DNA of 64,000 nt, taken from the NCBI GenBank assembly GCA_028571685.1, contig CM053142.1, positions 72,627,296 through 72,691,295 on the forward strand. The letters are read 5' to 3'. Numbering within the stretch: position 1 is the stretch's first letter; each line of letters starts with the position of its first letter. Below the pieces are notes generated by a model. That model worked only from the letters and a program-made list of their open reading frames with translations. It was not told where the DNA came from and did no database searches. Both the position numbers and the translations under genes were made by a program. This DNA is from Heterohyrax brucei. Lineage: Eukaryota > Chordata > Mammalia > Hyracoidea > Procaviidae. Below are positions 54,905-64,000 of the stretch, piece by piece.

Positions 54905-54975
54905 GTGGAGCCCTAATTGCTCAGTGGTTAAGAACTTGACTCTAATCAAAAGGTGTTTGATAGAGTAGCACCCTA
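54905..54975 (+). mobile_element. AfroSINE head fragment
   Basis: Only the tRNA-like head remains ('gagccctaattgctcagtgg', 'ttaagaacttgactctaatc'). Confidence 0.7.
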
Positions 54976-55732
54976 CTCATGGTACCAAAACCAGTGCATG
55001 GCTTTAGCAAAGTGAAATTTATTAAACTACATTCTAGGAGACTGGAAGTCTGTATTAAGAGTGACAGGACCAAGGAGAGATGCTTTCTCTCCTTCTCCGT
55101 CTCCCTTTCCCTGTCTCTCTCTTCTCCTCTGAGCTCTAGAAGAAGGTCCTTGTCATCAATCTTACATTTATCTAGAAATTTTTCAGGAACCCCCAATCCA
55201 AAGGGCAGGTTCTGCTCTTGACAGTGCTCTCTCAGAGGTAAGACGTCCCCAGTACTCTCTTACTTCTCTCTTTTATATAGCAAAATAGATTGGCTTAACA
55301 CACAATCTAACCTTGTAGACTGAATCGTTATTTATTTATATAACTGTCACTAATCCCACTTCATTTACATCAGAGGTAGAATTAACAATCCATAGGAAAC
55401 TCACATAGATATCAAAATGGCATACAATCACAATACTAGGAACCATGGCCCAGCCAAGCTGACCATTAATAAGGACAAAACTTCACATTTCAGAAATTGA
55501 ACACTGTCCTATTTCAGGTATAACTCATCAGTGTAGTATACTTTTTCCCTCCCTCCCTACTCTTATTCTGCAGTAACTTTTTGTTCTCTAATTTAATATC
55601 AGAGATCAGATATGCTTAATTTTGAACTTTATATAAATTGAATATTATATAAAGTACTAATGTTTCTTAAATTATATTTGTCATGTTAATTCATAATGAT
55701 ATGGGTACATAGTTTTTTAAAAAATTCCATGA
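54976..55732. other. No gene or recognised repeat
   Basis: A CT-rich patch lies at 55080-55140. The open frames across it on both strands are short and low-complexity, so I call no gene. Confidence 0.55.
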
Positions 55733-55870
55733 GACATGTACGGAGCAGAGAGGAATAGTGTGCTGTCACTGGACAGGGAGAGCAGTGAAAGCTGCATATA
55801 GATGGGCATGTAAATTTATATGGGAATGTACATTTTCACTCAGTCATATTAAATAAAAAAAATAAAAAAT
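55733..55870 (+). mobile_element. LINE-3'-end-like interspersed repeat (copy 4 of 6, short)
   Basis: The text 'gagacatgtacggagcagag', 'aatagtgtgctgtcactgga' and 'cattttcactcagtcatatt' with an A-rich tail nearly matches the copies at 30.2 and 59.25 kb. Confidence 0.75.
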
Positions 55871-55969
55871 TCCATGAAGGCATTCTCAGTGTCGTACATT
55901 AAAGCCAAGCCAAGTGCCGACGAGTCGGATCTGACAGAAGTCATAAATGAAGAAGACACGAAACCTGAA

Positions 55970-56167
55970 ACTGGTCACTTCCACACATCTGTTTCAACAC
56001 ATGGCAACTCTGTAGGACTGAGTAGAACTGCTTTACAGGTTTACAGAGCTGTACTCTTTACAGAAGCAGATTGTCACATCTTCCTCTTGGGGAGTGCCTG
56101 ATGCTTTTGAACAGCTGACCTTTCAGTTAATAGCTGAGGACTTAACCCCTGCACTACCAGGGCTCCT
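55970..56167 (-). mobile_element. AfroSINE (older, longer subfamily)
   Basis: Antisense copy with 'tactctttacagaagcagat', 'gaacagctgacctttcagtt' and 'ctgcactaccagggctcctt'. A tail fragment of a similar unit, 'aagccaagccaagtgccgac', precedes it at 55905-55930. Confidence 0.85.
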
Positions 56168-56810
56168 TGAAAATTACACAGACACTGCTTTCATTGACAA
56201 AGATGTTATTGGCAAAGACAATGAGATTGCTGGTAACATACTGTGATGTAGGAAATAGGAATCCTTCAACATTTTTCATGGAAGTTGATACATATAAAAA
56301 ATACTTGGAGGACAATTTTTGAATCTCAGTGCACATAACTTTTGACACAAATTAAAAAAGTAGAAGTTTATCCTATAGATGTGTCTAATACATGACAAAT
56401 TAGCCATTGAAACAAAACAGGTTGAATAGATTTTGCAACATTCTTTACTGCAAAACTTGGAGGTGCTTACAAAAAAGTGAGGAGGCACATTAGGTACTAT
56501 TATGAAATAATTTGCAGAATATATCTAAACAAAGAAGCAAGACTACTGTTTATAGTTATGTATCATGTTTTAACAAATAATAGGTATATGCTTGCACTTT
56601 CCTAAAATAATAATAGCCAAGAAATTAGTTATGTGTTTGCCTCTGAGAAGAGGACGAAGTGACTAAGAGGACAAGAGAGGAAAGGAGAAATGTTTTCACA
56701 GTTCATCATTTTGTGCTTTTTTTACTTGAGGCTATGTGAATACATTACCTACCCATTCAAATACATTTAACTAACTGATTAAAACAAAAAAGAAATATTG
56801 AAACAAATGG
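56168..56810. other. No gene or recognised repeat
   Basis: AT-rich sequence with short open frames only. Confidence 0.5.
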
Positions 56811-57430
56811 TCCCAACTCGTCCAGAACAGATGATGACTGAGAACAACAGCGACATGAGGTAACAAGAGCTCATGAGACAGAAGGACCCATGGGAATGCT
56901 AGACTGTATCAACAGGTGACCAGAAGAACCAGACGGTGCCCAGCCACCATCAAAGACAGCCATGGTGGGGCACACAATGTTGAGTCCCTATGGCAACAAG
57001 AGAAAAGGAGGGGTGCAGCTCAAGAACTCTACTAAAATACCGTAATTGATGGTCTGATGGCCTGTAGGATTCCCTGGAAGAGTGGCCCCTAGACCAGCTG
57101 CTGCCCCTGGTCAGAAAATACTACTGAGGTCAACTCTTTGGACAAAATGCAATGGACTCAGGGACACAATGTGACCATATGGTGTGAGTGCTTTAGTTCT
57201 ATGCATTTATAGGAAGCTGTCCTACTGGTCTCTTTATAGAAAGTAGAGAAGAGTGTAGGGAGGAGGGGACAGGATCTTCTTAAGGGGATGCTATAAGTAT
57301 AGAATGAACAGGAGGTGTGTGCTGTCACCAGATGGAGAGAACAGAAGGAGCTGTGGATAGGCAAACATGCAAAATTGATTTGGATAGTATACTTTCACTT
57401 ACTCATAATATAAATAAATAAATATTAAAC
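56811..57430 (+). mobile_element. LINE-3'-end-like interspersed repeat (copy 5 of 6, longest)
   Basis: This copy extends furthest 5', including 'aagaaccagacggtgcccag' and 'atgttgagtccctatggcaa' before the shared blocks 'tggtctgatggcctgtagga', 'gctgtcctactggtctcttt' and an 'ataaataaataaatatt' tail. Confidence 0.7.
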
Positions 57431-58700
57431 AATATTGAATCTTTCACTCAATAAGGATGAATTCGTTTCAGATAGACAAATTTCCTGAATTGTTGCTTCT
57501 TGACATTTCAAAAAAAAACAAAAAAAACAAAACACTTATTGCTACTTATTGCTAGTATTTATTTAATTTTACTGTGTACAAAACTTATTTTATCCTTACT
57601 CAGGTGTGTTTTGAGAGATAAAAATTCTTCACAAACCATGCATAAGTGACTGGGTTGAGTTACTATCCAACGTTTTTTTTACTAATAACTGTTAAAGAAA
57701 GAAAACATGAAGACTTCAAATTTAGTAATTATTTTTTATTAGCAAGGCTGGTAAAACTCCTTTCACAAATGTAAAAAAGGACTTTATTACAAACATCATT
57801 GGCAATAGTGGTTGACTTGAGGTATCCGCAGGTTTTTTCAGGCTTACCAGGCATCCATTGAAAAACCCTGTATCACAGAATGCATTCATTTTAGAGAGTC
57901 ACACCTTACGCAAAATTTCAGTATTATAATACTAGCATATGTATGTCTAATTATTTTCACACATACATATGGTCCATGAGGTACAATTGTTCATAAACTA
58001 GTGGGCAGTATTAGCAGTAGAAGATAGCAGGTAAGGAAGAGGTCAGGAAAGTGTGTGAAGGGCACTGGGAGGGGGGTGTATACAAGGATCAGATGTACAT
58101 TTGTAAGGTCATTCCTCCGAAATATCTAAAACTTCTTCAAAATGACTAAATACAGTAAGCTTATTCTATGATACATTGTATCTCCAGGTAAAAATCACCC
58201 CAGTTTATTCGTAAAAAGTGCAAACAGTCCTCTTGAGGCCCCAGTGCTAGATTCACTTTCAGCACAGAAGGTGCTTGCTTGCATTTCAAATGTAAGTGTC
58301 CCCTTCTCCCACTGAGCCTATTGCCTTGGACACCAAAGCACAACAGTGCTGTGATACTGAATGACAATACAAAAATGGATTTCAAGTGATAGCAGTGACC
58401 AAAATATGCAACAAGTTGAATTAATCTTAGTTTTCCTCCAAATATTCATGAAACTAAGTAATTCTAAGTAATAATTTAAAGTAAAAAAAGTTACTTGGGA
58501 TAAGGCACTAACCTTTGAAATTCTGTTTATTATTTCAGTGGCAATCTTTTTTGAGCTACCTCATTATTCTCAGTTTGTTTGTCATGGTTTTACTCTCACA
58601 TCCATAATTACTACTTCTCAGGGACATTTACAGTTATCCTCATTTTCCCAACACCTTAAACATTTGGGTGTTGAAGGGCTTAGTCCTTGAATTGTTTTCA
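57431..58700. other. No gene or recognised repeat
   Basis: Mostly AT-rich. A minus-strand frame of 74 codons at 58161-58385 begins with a signal-peptide-like stretch but has no family match or splice context. Confidence 0.5.
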
Positions 58701-58719
58701 AGACCACGTCTAGCCTTGT

Positions 58720-58905
58720 AGTATTAACACTATCTATATACTGTTCTTGCTGAAGCCCAGCCAGCCTCTGACTCATGATTCCCCATAGGTTACAGAGTGA
58801 AACTGATATATATGGTTTTCCCAAGTAAACTCTTCCAGAAAGCAGATTTCCAGGCCTTTTCTTCAGCTGGGGGCGAAAGGGTTTCAAAACAGCACCTTTC
58901 AGACG
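58720..58905 (-). mobile_element. AfroSINE (older subfamily), diverged
   Basis: Antisense blocks 'ctgactcatgattccccata', 'tccagaaagcagatttccag' and 'gcacctttcagacgagcagc' follow the order of the longer SINE subfamily. Confidence 0.6.
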
Positions 58906-59024
58906 AGCAGCCAATAGGAAACCACTTGGACCTTTAGGCTCCTTATCCCGATACACTTATTTGTGCTAAATTTGTATTCTGAACACAGACCTCTCACCTG
59001 AACTTCAGAATTGTATATCAAAAG

Positions 59025-59390
59025 ACTATGTGAGAGCATGGCCTCTGGCCCTGATGCTGCCCTTGCCCATAAATCATAACGAAGTTCCACTCTTTGGACA
59101 CGAATCGATTGGACTTGGCGATGCAGAGTGACCATGTATTGGATGCACTTTATGGTTCTATACATCTATAGGATATCATCCTGCTGACCTCTGGCTGGAA
59201 GAAGGGGGCTGGGTGGAGAGGAGGGGAAAGGAGACTGATGGGAGGATGAGACATGTATGGAGCAAAGAGGAATAGTGTGCTGTCACCGGACAGGGAGAGC
59301 AGTGAAAGCTGCGTATAGGTGGGCATGTAAATTTATATGGGAATGTACATTTTCACTCAGTTATATTAAATAATAATAATAAAAAGCCTA
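59025..59390 (+). mobile_element. LINE-3'-end-like interspersed repeat (copy 6 of 6)
   Basis: It contains 'agagcatggcctctggccct', 'attggacttggcgatgcaga', 'ctgacctctggctggaagaa' and a terminal AATAATAATAAAAA tail. It is nearly co-linear with the copy at 29.9-30.3 kb. Confidence 0.75.
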
Positions 59391-59579
59391 TGTGACATTT
59401 CTACAGAAATCTAAATGTCTAATAGATTTCTCAAATTACTCCTAAGTTGAACTCCTGATATTCACCACCAGAACTGAGGCACCAGGGTCAATTGCAACAC
59501 CATCCTTGCAATTGCTCGACCAAAACTCTTGGAATCATCCCTGATTCTCTTTCTCTCACACATCTTCAAAACAGACCTG

Positions 59580-59995
59580 AAATCTGTACCTGCACTAGTC
59601 AAAGAATAAGGAAGACAGAAGAAGAACTAATGCTTCTGCATTGTGGCATTAGAGAAGAACATTGAATCGACCCTGGACCACTAAAAGAACAAACAGGTCT
59701 GTCTTGAAAGTAATACAACCAGGATCCTCCTTAATGCAACGATGGGTATACTACGTCTTGCATACTTGGAACATGTTCCTCAGGAAGGATCAGTTCCAGG
59801 AGAAGGACATCTTGCTCGGTAAAGCAGTGAGTTAGTGAAGAGGAAGGTTCTCAGTGAGATGCACAGACACAGGGGCTATTGACTCAGACACAACACCGAT
59901 TTGGGGCATGGTGCAGGACAGGGCATTTTTTCATTCTGTTGTGCATAGGGTTGCTATGACTTGGAATCAGCTCAATGGCACCTAACAACCACAAA
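59580..59995 (+). mobile_element. RTE (RTE1-type) LINE 3' fragment
   Basis: The text 'gaactaatgcttctgcattg', 'ccaggagaaggacatcttgc', 'tcattctgttgtgcataggg' and 'tcaatggcacctaacaacca' matches the RTE C-terminal region and end. Confidence 0.87.
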
Positions 59996-60019
59996 AACAC
60001 TAGTGTTAATGTAGTGACA

Positions 60020-60420
60020 ATCATCCCTCACCTGGATGACTCCTATAGTCTTAACTAAACTCCCAATATCTCAGTTTATTAACCTCACCCTAAAACACAC
60101 ATAGAATCTAGTATCAACAGAATAGCTAAAATACCTCTAAGAATCATAACTTGTCACTTCTCAGCTAAAAATCCTTCAATAACTTCTCATGATACTCATG
60201 AAAAATTTAAAGTCCTTATAATGGCCTTCCCCTCATATAGGATCTCACCCTGTTGCTTCTCTGACCTCCCACTTCTCTCCCCCAGCTCGATGTGAAAGAG
60301 GATCCCAAGCTTTCTATTTCCTCACGCATGCCAAACGCACTTCCGCCTCTGGATTGTTCTGCAGCCGGGATGCTATTCTATCAGGTAGCAACAGACCTGC
60401 TTTGTCACCTTCCTCAATTA
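60020..60420 (+). mobile_element. L2 LINE fragment
   Basis: The order 'cctggatgactcctatagtc', 'atggccttcccctcatatag', 'cttctctgacctcccacttc' and 'ccgcctctggattgttctgc' follows the L2 3' region. Confidence 0.7.
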
Positions 60421-60459
60421 ATTTAACAAATGTCAGTGTCTAAAGGAGAGGAAACTGGA

Positions 60460-60570
60460 GGCATGACTGTGCATAGCTAGGGCTGAAAACCAAAAGATGA
60501 GAAGTTTGAATCCACGACATTCTTGGAAACCCTGTGGGGTAACTCACTAAGTGGCATAGGATGGATTTGG
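60460..60570 (+). mobile_element. AfroSINE, diverged
   Basis: Sense copy with 'agggctgaaaaccaaaagat', 'agtttgaatccacgacattc' and 'ttggaaaccctgtggggtaa'. Confidence 0.7.
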
Positions 60571-61320
60571 GGGCTGAGTCTCAATAATTCATTCCTTGAA
60601 CAGCTTGTTAAAATAGTGAAATCTCTACATCTCATCACCATATACACCCAGCTACTCCTGGCTATAGCTGAAAGTAAGACAGTACACTTTTAGCATTTAT
60701 GAACTTCTAATACGCTAGGTAACTTTCTTGGTTTCTTTGGTTTGTCATCACTCGTCTATTCTCTTCCCTATAGTTGATGAATCAGTGACGGAGGAGGAAA
60801 TGAAAGCAGAACACTATGAAAAGAAAACTTACAGGGCTTTAGAGAGTTGTGAGCCATCATTCTGCCATCTCCAGGGCTGAAGAGCTCCTATTTTACGTAA
60901 GCCAATCCAGTGATTGTAACTGATCTGTGATTGAATAAATTTCTGTGGGAAGATTAAAATCATTATCATAGCAGCAGTGAAAACATTTTGCTTACAGAGG
61001 ACTCATACAAAATACTGACCAGTTATCTCCAAATACCCCTGTGATAGAGAAGGCAGAAACAACTCTCTTGTGCAGAGGAGAAATGCGAGTGACAAGGCCT
61101 CAGTGACTGAATCAGTCTCAACTGGGTGAAAATAATCCAGAAAAGGGATGATGAGCCTTTTTAAAAGATGTCCCAAATCTCCACATATTATAACAATAAA
61201 CAGACAAACATGACTGCACTGTGTTTAGAAAGCCTCTTCATCAGAGGACAGCTAAATGAACATAGAAGGTAAGTTACCAGTCTGGAGATGATATCTAAAC
61301 AAATCTAGTATACAGACCAA
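60571..61320. other. No firm gene; one exon-like segment
   Basis: A strong pyrimidine-tract acceptor ends at about 60773 and is followed by a 35-codon open segment to a stop. I could not tie it to a family. The rest shows nothing recognisable. Confidence 0.4.
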
Positions 61321-61329
61321 AAAAGCATT

Positions 61330-61830
61330 CTTACAAATCAAATACCATCCAAGCAATGGACAAAATACAAGAACAAATGTTTCACATACAAAACATATGT
61401 AGTATACAAACAAGTCCAAGTACATTTAAAGATGTTCAGACTCACTAGAGACAAGAGAAACGCAAAACAAGGCAAACCATTTTACAACTAGTCAAATTCA
61501 CAGAAACAAAAAAGAATAACACCAAGTCTGCAGCAGCAGGAATCAACAGACTATCTTTTAAATTGGTGCTGAAATCATATTGGAAAATAATTTGTAATTG
61601 TCATGTAAAGTTGAATTTCTACATATCTCATTATCCAAACATTCCATTCCTTTGGGGATTATATGAAGAGAAGAGAGAGCACATAAAAAAAGTCTTTTAC
61701 AGAAAATGCATTTAAGGATATCTAATGGATAACTATTCATTCCAACAACAACAAACTGCAAACAACTCAATTTTCTTTGTGTAAGCATTGGATAAATATA
61801 GTTACAGATGGAATATTGTATAGCAGTGAA
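61330..61830 (+). mobile_element. Old L1 3' fragment
   Basis: The text 'gatgttcagactcactagag', 'ctcattatccaaacattcca' and 'ataactattcattccaacaa' matches the L1 ORF2 end in order. Confidence 0.65.
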
Positions 61831-62342
61831 AACGAAGGACTGTAACTGCAGGCTTTAAGTCATGCTGTGCTATTTATTCATTATGTAAACTTCATCCAAT
61901 ATATTAACTTTCCTGAACACTTTTTTTATTTCTAAAGCTCAAACTGTTTTTGAAGATTCTGCATGCTAAAATAATGTGTACAACATTACTGACATTATAA
62001 ACATGAAAATATTGTCAATTATTTGCAATCATTACTCTCATGAGCATATATTTATTCACTGTACCCAACTATGAAGCAAGAAAATTCCTGAAAAGGAATT
62101 AATTTTCTCTTCTCTCACAAATCATCTTATATACATTCACTGTAACTGGTACAAATATAAATTTAAAAAATTGTAAAAATGCTGTAAATGTTTTATTTTT
62201 TAATGCCTATGAAAATGTCTTATTACAGAAATATAGAAATATCAAAATATACTCTATTATTTATGAGTCTACAAAGAAACAGAATCAAATCTCTCCTAAT
62301 AGAGCAGCTCAGATGTATTTGCTAGATGTCAGACATATACAA
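61831..62342. other. No gene or recognised repeat
   Basis: Strongly AT-rich sequence with no exon-like segment. Confidence 0.5.
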
Positions 62343-62560
62343 GAGGATCTGTGGTGACATAATGGCTAGGGGCTCAGCTGTCCATCAAAAGGTCACCAGT
62401 TTGAACTCGCTAGCCCCACCACAGGAGAATAGACCTGGTGACTTGCTGCCTTAAGGATTAGAGCCTGGGAAACCCTATGGGTTCTACTAGTTCTACTCTG
62501 TCCTACAGGGTCACTGCGAGTTAGAATCAACTCGATGACATGTAACAATAACAGTAGGAG
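62343..62560 (+). mobile_element. AfroSINE (longer subfamily)
   Basis: Sense copy with 'ggatctgtggtgacataatg', 'tgaactcgctagccccacca', 'gggaaaccctatgggttcta' and 'acatgtaacaataacag'. Confidence 0.85.
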
Positions 62561-62751
62561 TATACCTCAATGTATAAAAATCAACCACTGCCTTCAAGTT
62601 TCAATGGATTTCACTCACTGTATGGCTGACATTCCCTGGCTTCATAAGCAGGAAAAGACAGATAATCTTAAACAACCACTGTAAGAGCAATGCTGTTTTA
62701 GAACCAAGCCTGTCGTAGGAAAATATATTATTTGTTTGTATTTAAGTATCT

Positions 62752-62925
62752 GAGGAACTCTGGTCACGCAGTAGTTAAGCACTACAGCTGCTAACCAAAA
62801 GGTTAGGAGTTCAAATCTGCCAGGCCCTCCTTGGAAACTCTATGGAGCAGTTCTACCCTGTCCTATAGTGCCACTACGAGTCAGAATCAACTCGACGACA
62901 TTGGATTTGATTTTTGGTTTTCTAT
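62752..62925 (+). mobile_element. AfroSINE
   Basis: Sense copy with 'ctggtcacgcagtagttaag', 'gctgctaaccaaaaggttag' and 'cagaatcaactcgacgacat'. Confidence 0.93.
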
Positions 62926-63209
62926 TTAAGAGTTTAAAATCTGACAGCAAGAATGTTATCAACAAAGTCCTACTTTTGTTCTAATCAAAAGTAAAAGTCC
63001 GAAGACATGTCAAGTGATCCAGAATAGCTCATGGAAAACAAGGATATGCCAGATATAGGCAAATTTCATTGAAAGTCTGAAGTTCAGAAAATTTGATAGC
63101 AGAAATAAGACTTGAAAGGACAGAAGTAGAAGTCACAAGGAAAACTATGGAGCAGAAATAAGTTTTATAACAGTAGGAAAAAAAAGGAAATTCATTTAGG
63201 AATTGATTG

Positions 63210-63310
63210 ATAACCACTTGCCATTAAATCAACTCCAAATAATGGGGACCCTATGTGTGTCACTGTGGAACTGTGCTCTGTAGAATTTTCAGTGGTTGCC
63301 TTCTGGAAAT
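63210..63310 (-). mobile_element. AfroSINE fragment
   Basis: Antisense piece with 'aaccacttgccattaaatca', 'actccaaataatggggaccc' and 'tgtagaattttcagtggttg'. Confidence 0.65.
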
Positions 63311-63322
63311 ACATTGACAAAA

Positions 63323-63823
63323 TGTCATGGCTTGAATTGTGAGCTCCCAAAAGTATATGTCAACTTGGCTGGATTATGATTTCCACTACTGAGTGATTGT
63401 CCACCTTTTTGTCATCTGATGTCATTTTCCTATATGATATAAATAATACACCTGTGATGTTAATGAGGCAGGACTGAGTTTGTTACATTAATGAGGCAAA
63501 ATTCAATGCACAAGATTAAGTTGTGTTTTAAATCACAAGAGGGGAGTTAGCAGAGAGACATGAGGATCTCATACCACCAAGAAAGTAGTGCCAGGAAAAC
63601 AGCATGTCCTTTGGACATAGGATCCCTGCACTGAGATGCTCCTAGACTACGGGGATTTGATGACAAGGGCCTTCTTCCAGAGACTCCAGAGAGAGAAAGC
63701 CATGCCCTAAAATGGCATCCTTAATTACGACTTCTAGCCTAGTAGACTGTCGGAGAGCAAACCCCTTGTTGAAGGAATCACTTTGTCGTATTTCTGTTAT
63801 AGGAGAACTGGATAACTAAGACA
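63323..63823 (+). mobile_element. MaLR-like solo LTR
   Basis: The 501-bp element starts TGTCATGGCTTGAATTGTGA and ends 'ctggataactaagaca'. Flanks CAAAA (63318-63322) and CAAGA (63824-63828) differ at one base. It is related to the LTRs at 29.1 and 46.6 kb. Confidence 0.8.
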
Positions 63824-64000
63824 CAAGACTTCCTTCCAAGACACCTCTGAATGCACTCCAAACTCCAACCTTCCCGCTAGCAACCTACCGCATTAAATTA
63901 TTCCACCATCCAGAGACTACTGATTGATAACCATTGAGGATTGTATTGACCAAGGTAGCTGTGAGTTGTGTTTTGTTTTTTTTATTTCTTTGACTCCATA

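Noticed and set aside
55080-55140. CT-rich patch with open frames on both strands as an exon
   Set aside because: Low-complexity sequence; the serine/leucine-rich translation reflects the CT repeat and not a protein family.
58618-58956. 112-codon minus-strand frame
   Set aside because: It overlaps a diverged older AfroSINE; most of it is repeat.
1-64000. CRISPR array, operon or phage-like organisation
   Set aside because: No regularly spaced repeats, ribosome-binding sites or compact coding; the window is intron- and repeat-rich mammalian DNA.

Overview
The window is vertebrate nuclear DNA, almost certainly from an afrotherian mammal and most probably an elephant or close relative. The evidence is dozens of copies of one tRNA-derived SINE whose 3' tail matches the end of a BovB/RTE LINE present in the same window (the AfroSINE/RTE1 pair), together with L1, L2, MIR, mariner, MaLR-like and class I ERV LTR remnants. 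No bacterial, plasmid or CRISPR features were seen. The short open reading frames longer than 60 codons are nearly all repeat debris. The real genes are split into short exons and were found by reading splice sites and phases.

Two killer-cell lectin-like receptor (KLR/CLEC) genes are present, as expected for part of a natural killer gene complex. Gene A is on the minus strand (coding 27098 down to 18742). It has eight exons whose phases all join to give a 277-residue type II membrane protein with a proline-rich cytoplasmic tail, one uncharged membrane segment, a two-exon stalk and a divergent C-type lectin-like domain (CTLD). Gene B is on the plus strand (coding 38049 to 51742). It has six firm coding exons plus one probable stalk exon, giving 222 or 260 residues with two ITIM-type tyrosine motifs, an uncharged membrane segment and a three-exon CTLD. 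It most resembles the inhibitory KLRI1/NKG2A type of receptor. The genes lie head to head about 11 kb apart, and the ends of their last exons are similar, which suggests an old duplication.

Layout: 1-4.7 kb is a 5' L1 portion on the minus strand. 4.8-7.5 kb holds a LINE-3'-end-like repeat, another L1 and an RTE end. 7.5-10.7 kb is mostly unique with a MIR and SINEs. 10.7-14.05 kb is a nearly full-length decayed RTE on the minus strand. 14-18.5 kb is unique AT-rich DNA with SINEs. 18.7-27.1 kb is gene A. 28.6-34.7 kb is a cluster of nested repeats: RTE, a MaLR-like LTR, a mariner, and several ERV LTRs, one with perfect 4-bp target duplications. 38.0-51.7 kb is gene B with repeat-rich introns (two RTE copies, L1, a mariner pair split by an LTR). 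52-64 kb has no recognisable gene and holds L1, RTE, SINE, L2 and LTR copies.

Neither receptor has the calcium-binding EPN/QPD or WND triplets, so both should be calcium-independent, protein-binding receptors of NK or myeloid cells. Gene B looks inhibitory because of its ITIMs. Gene A has neither an ITIM nor a charged membrane residue for adaptor pairing, so its signalling route is unclear. All functional statements are inferred from sequence family.
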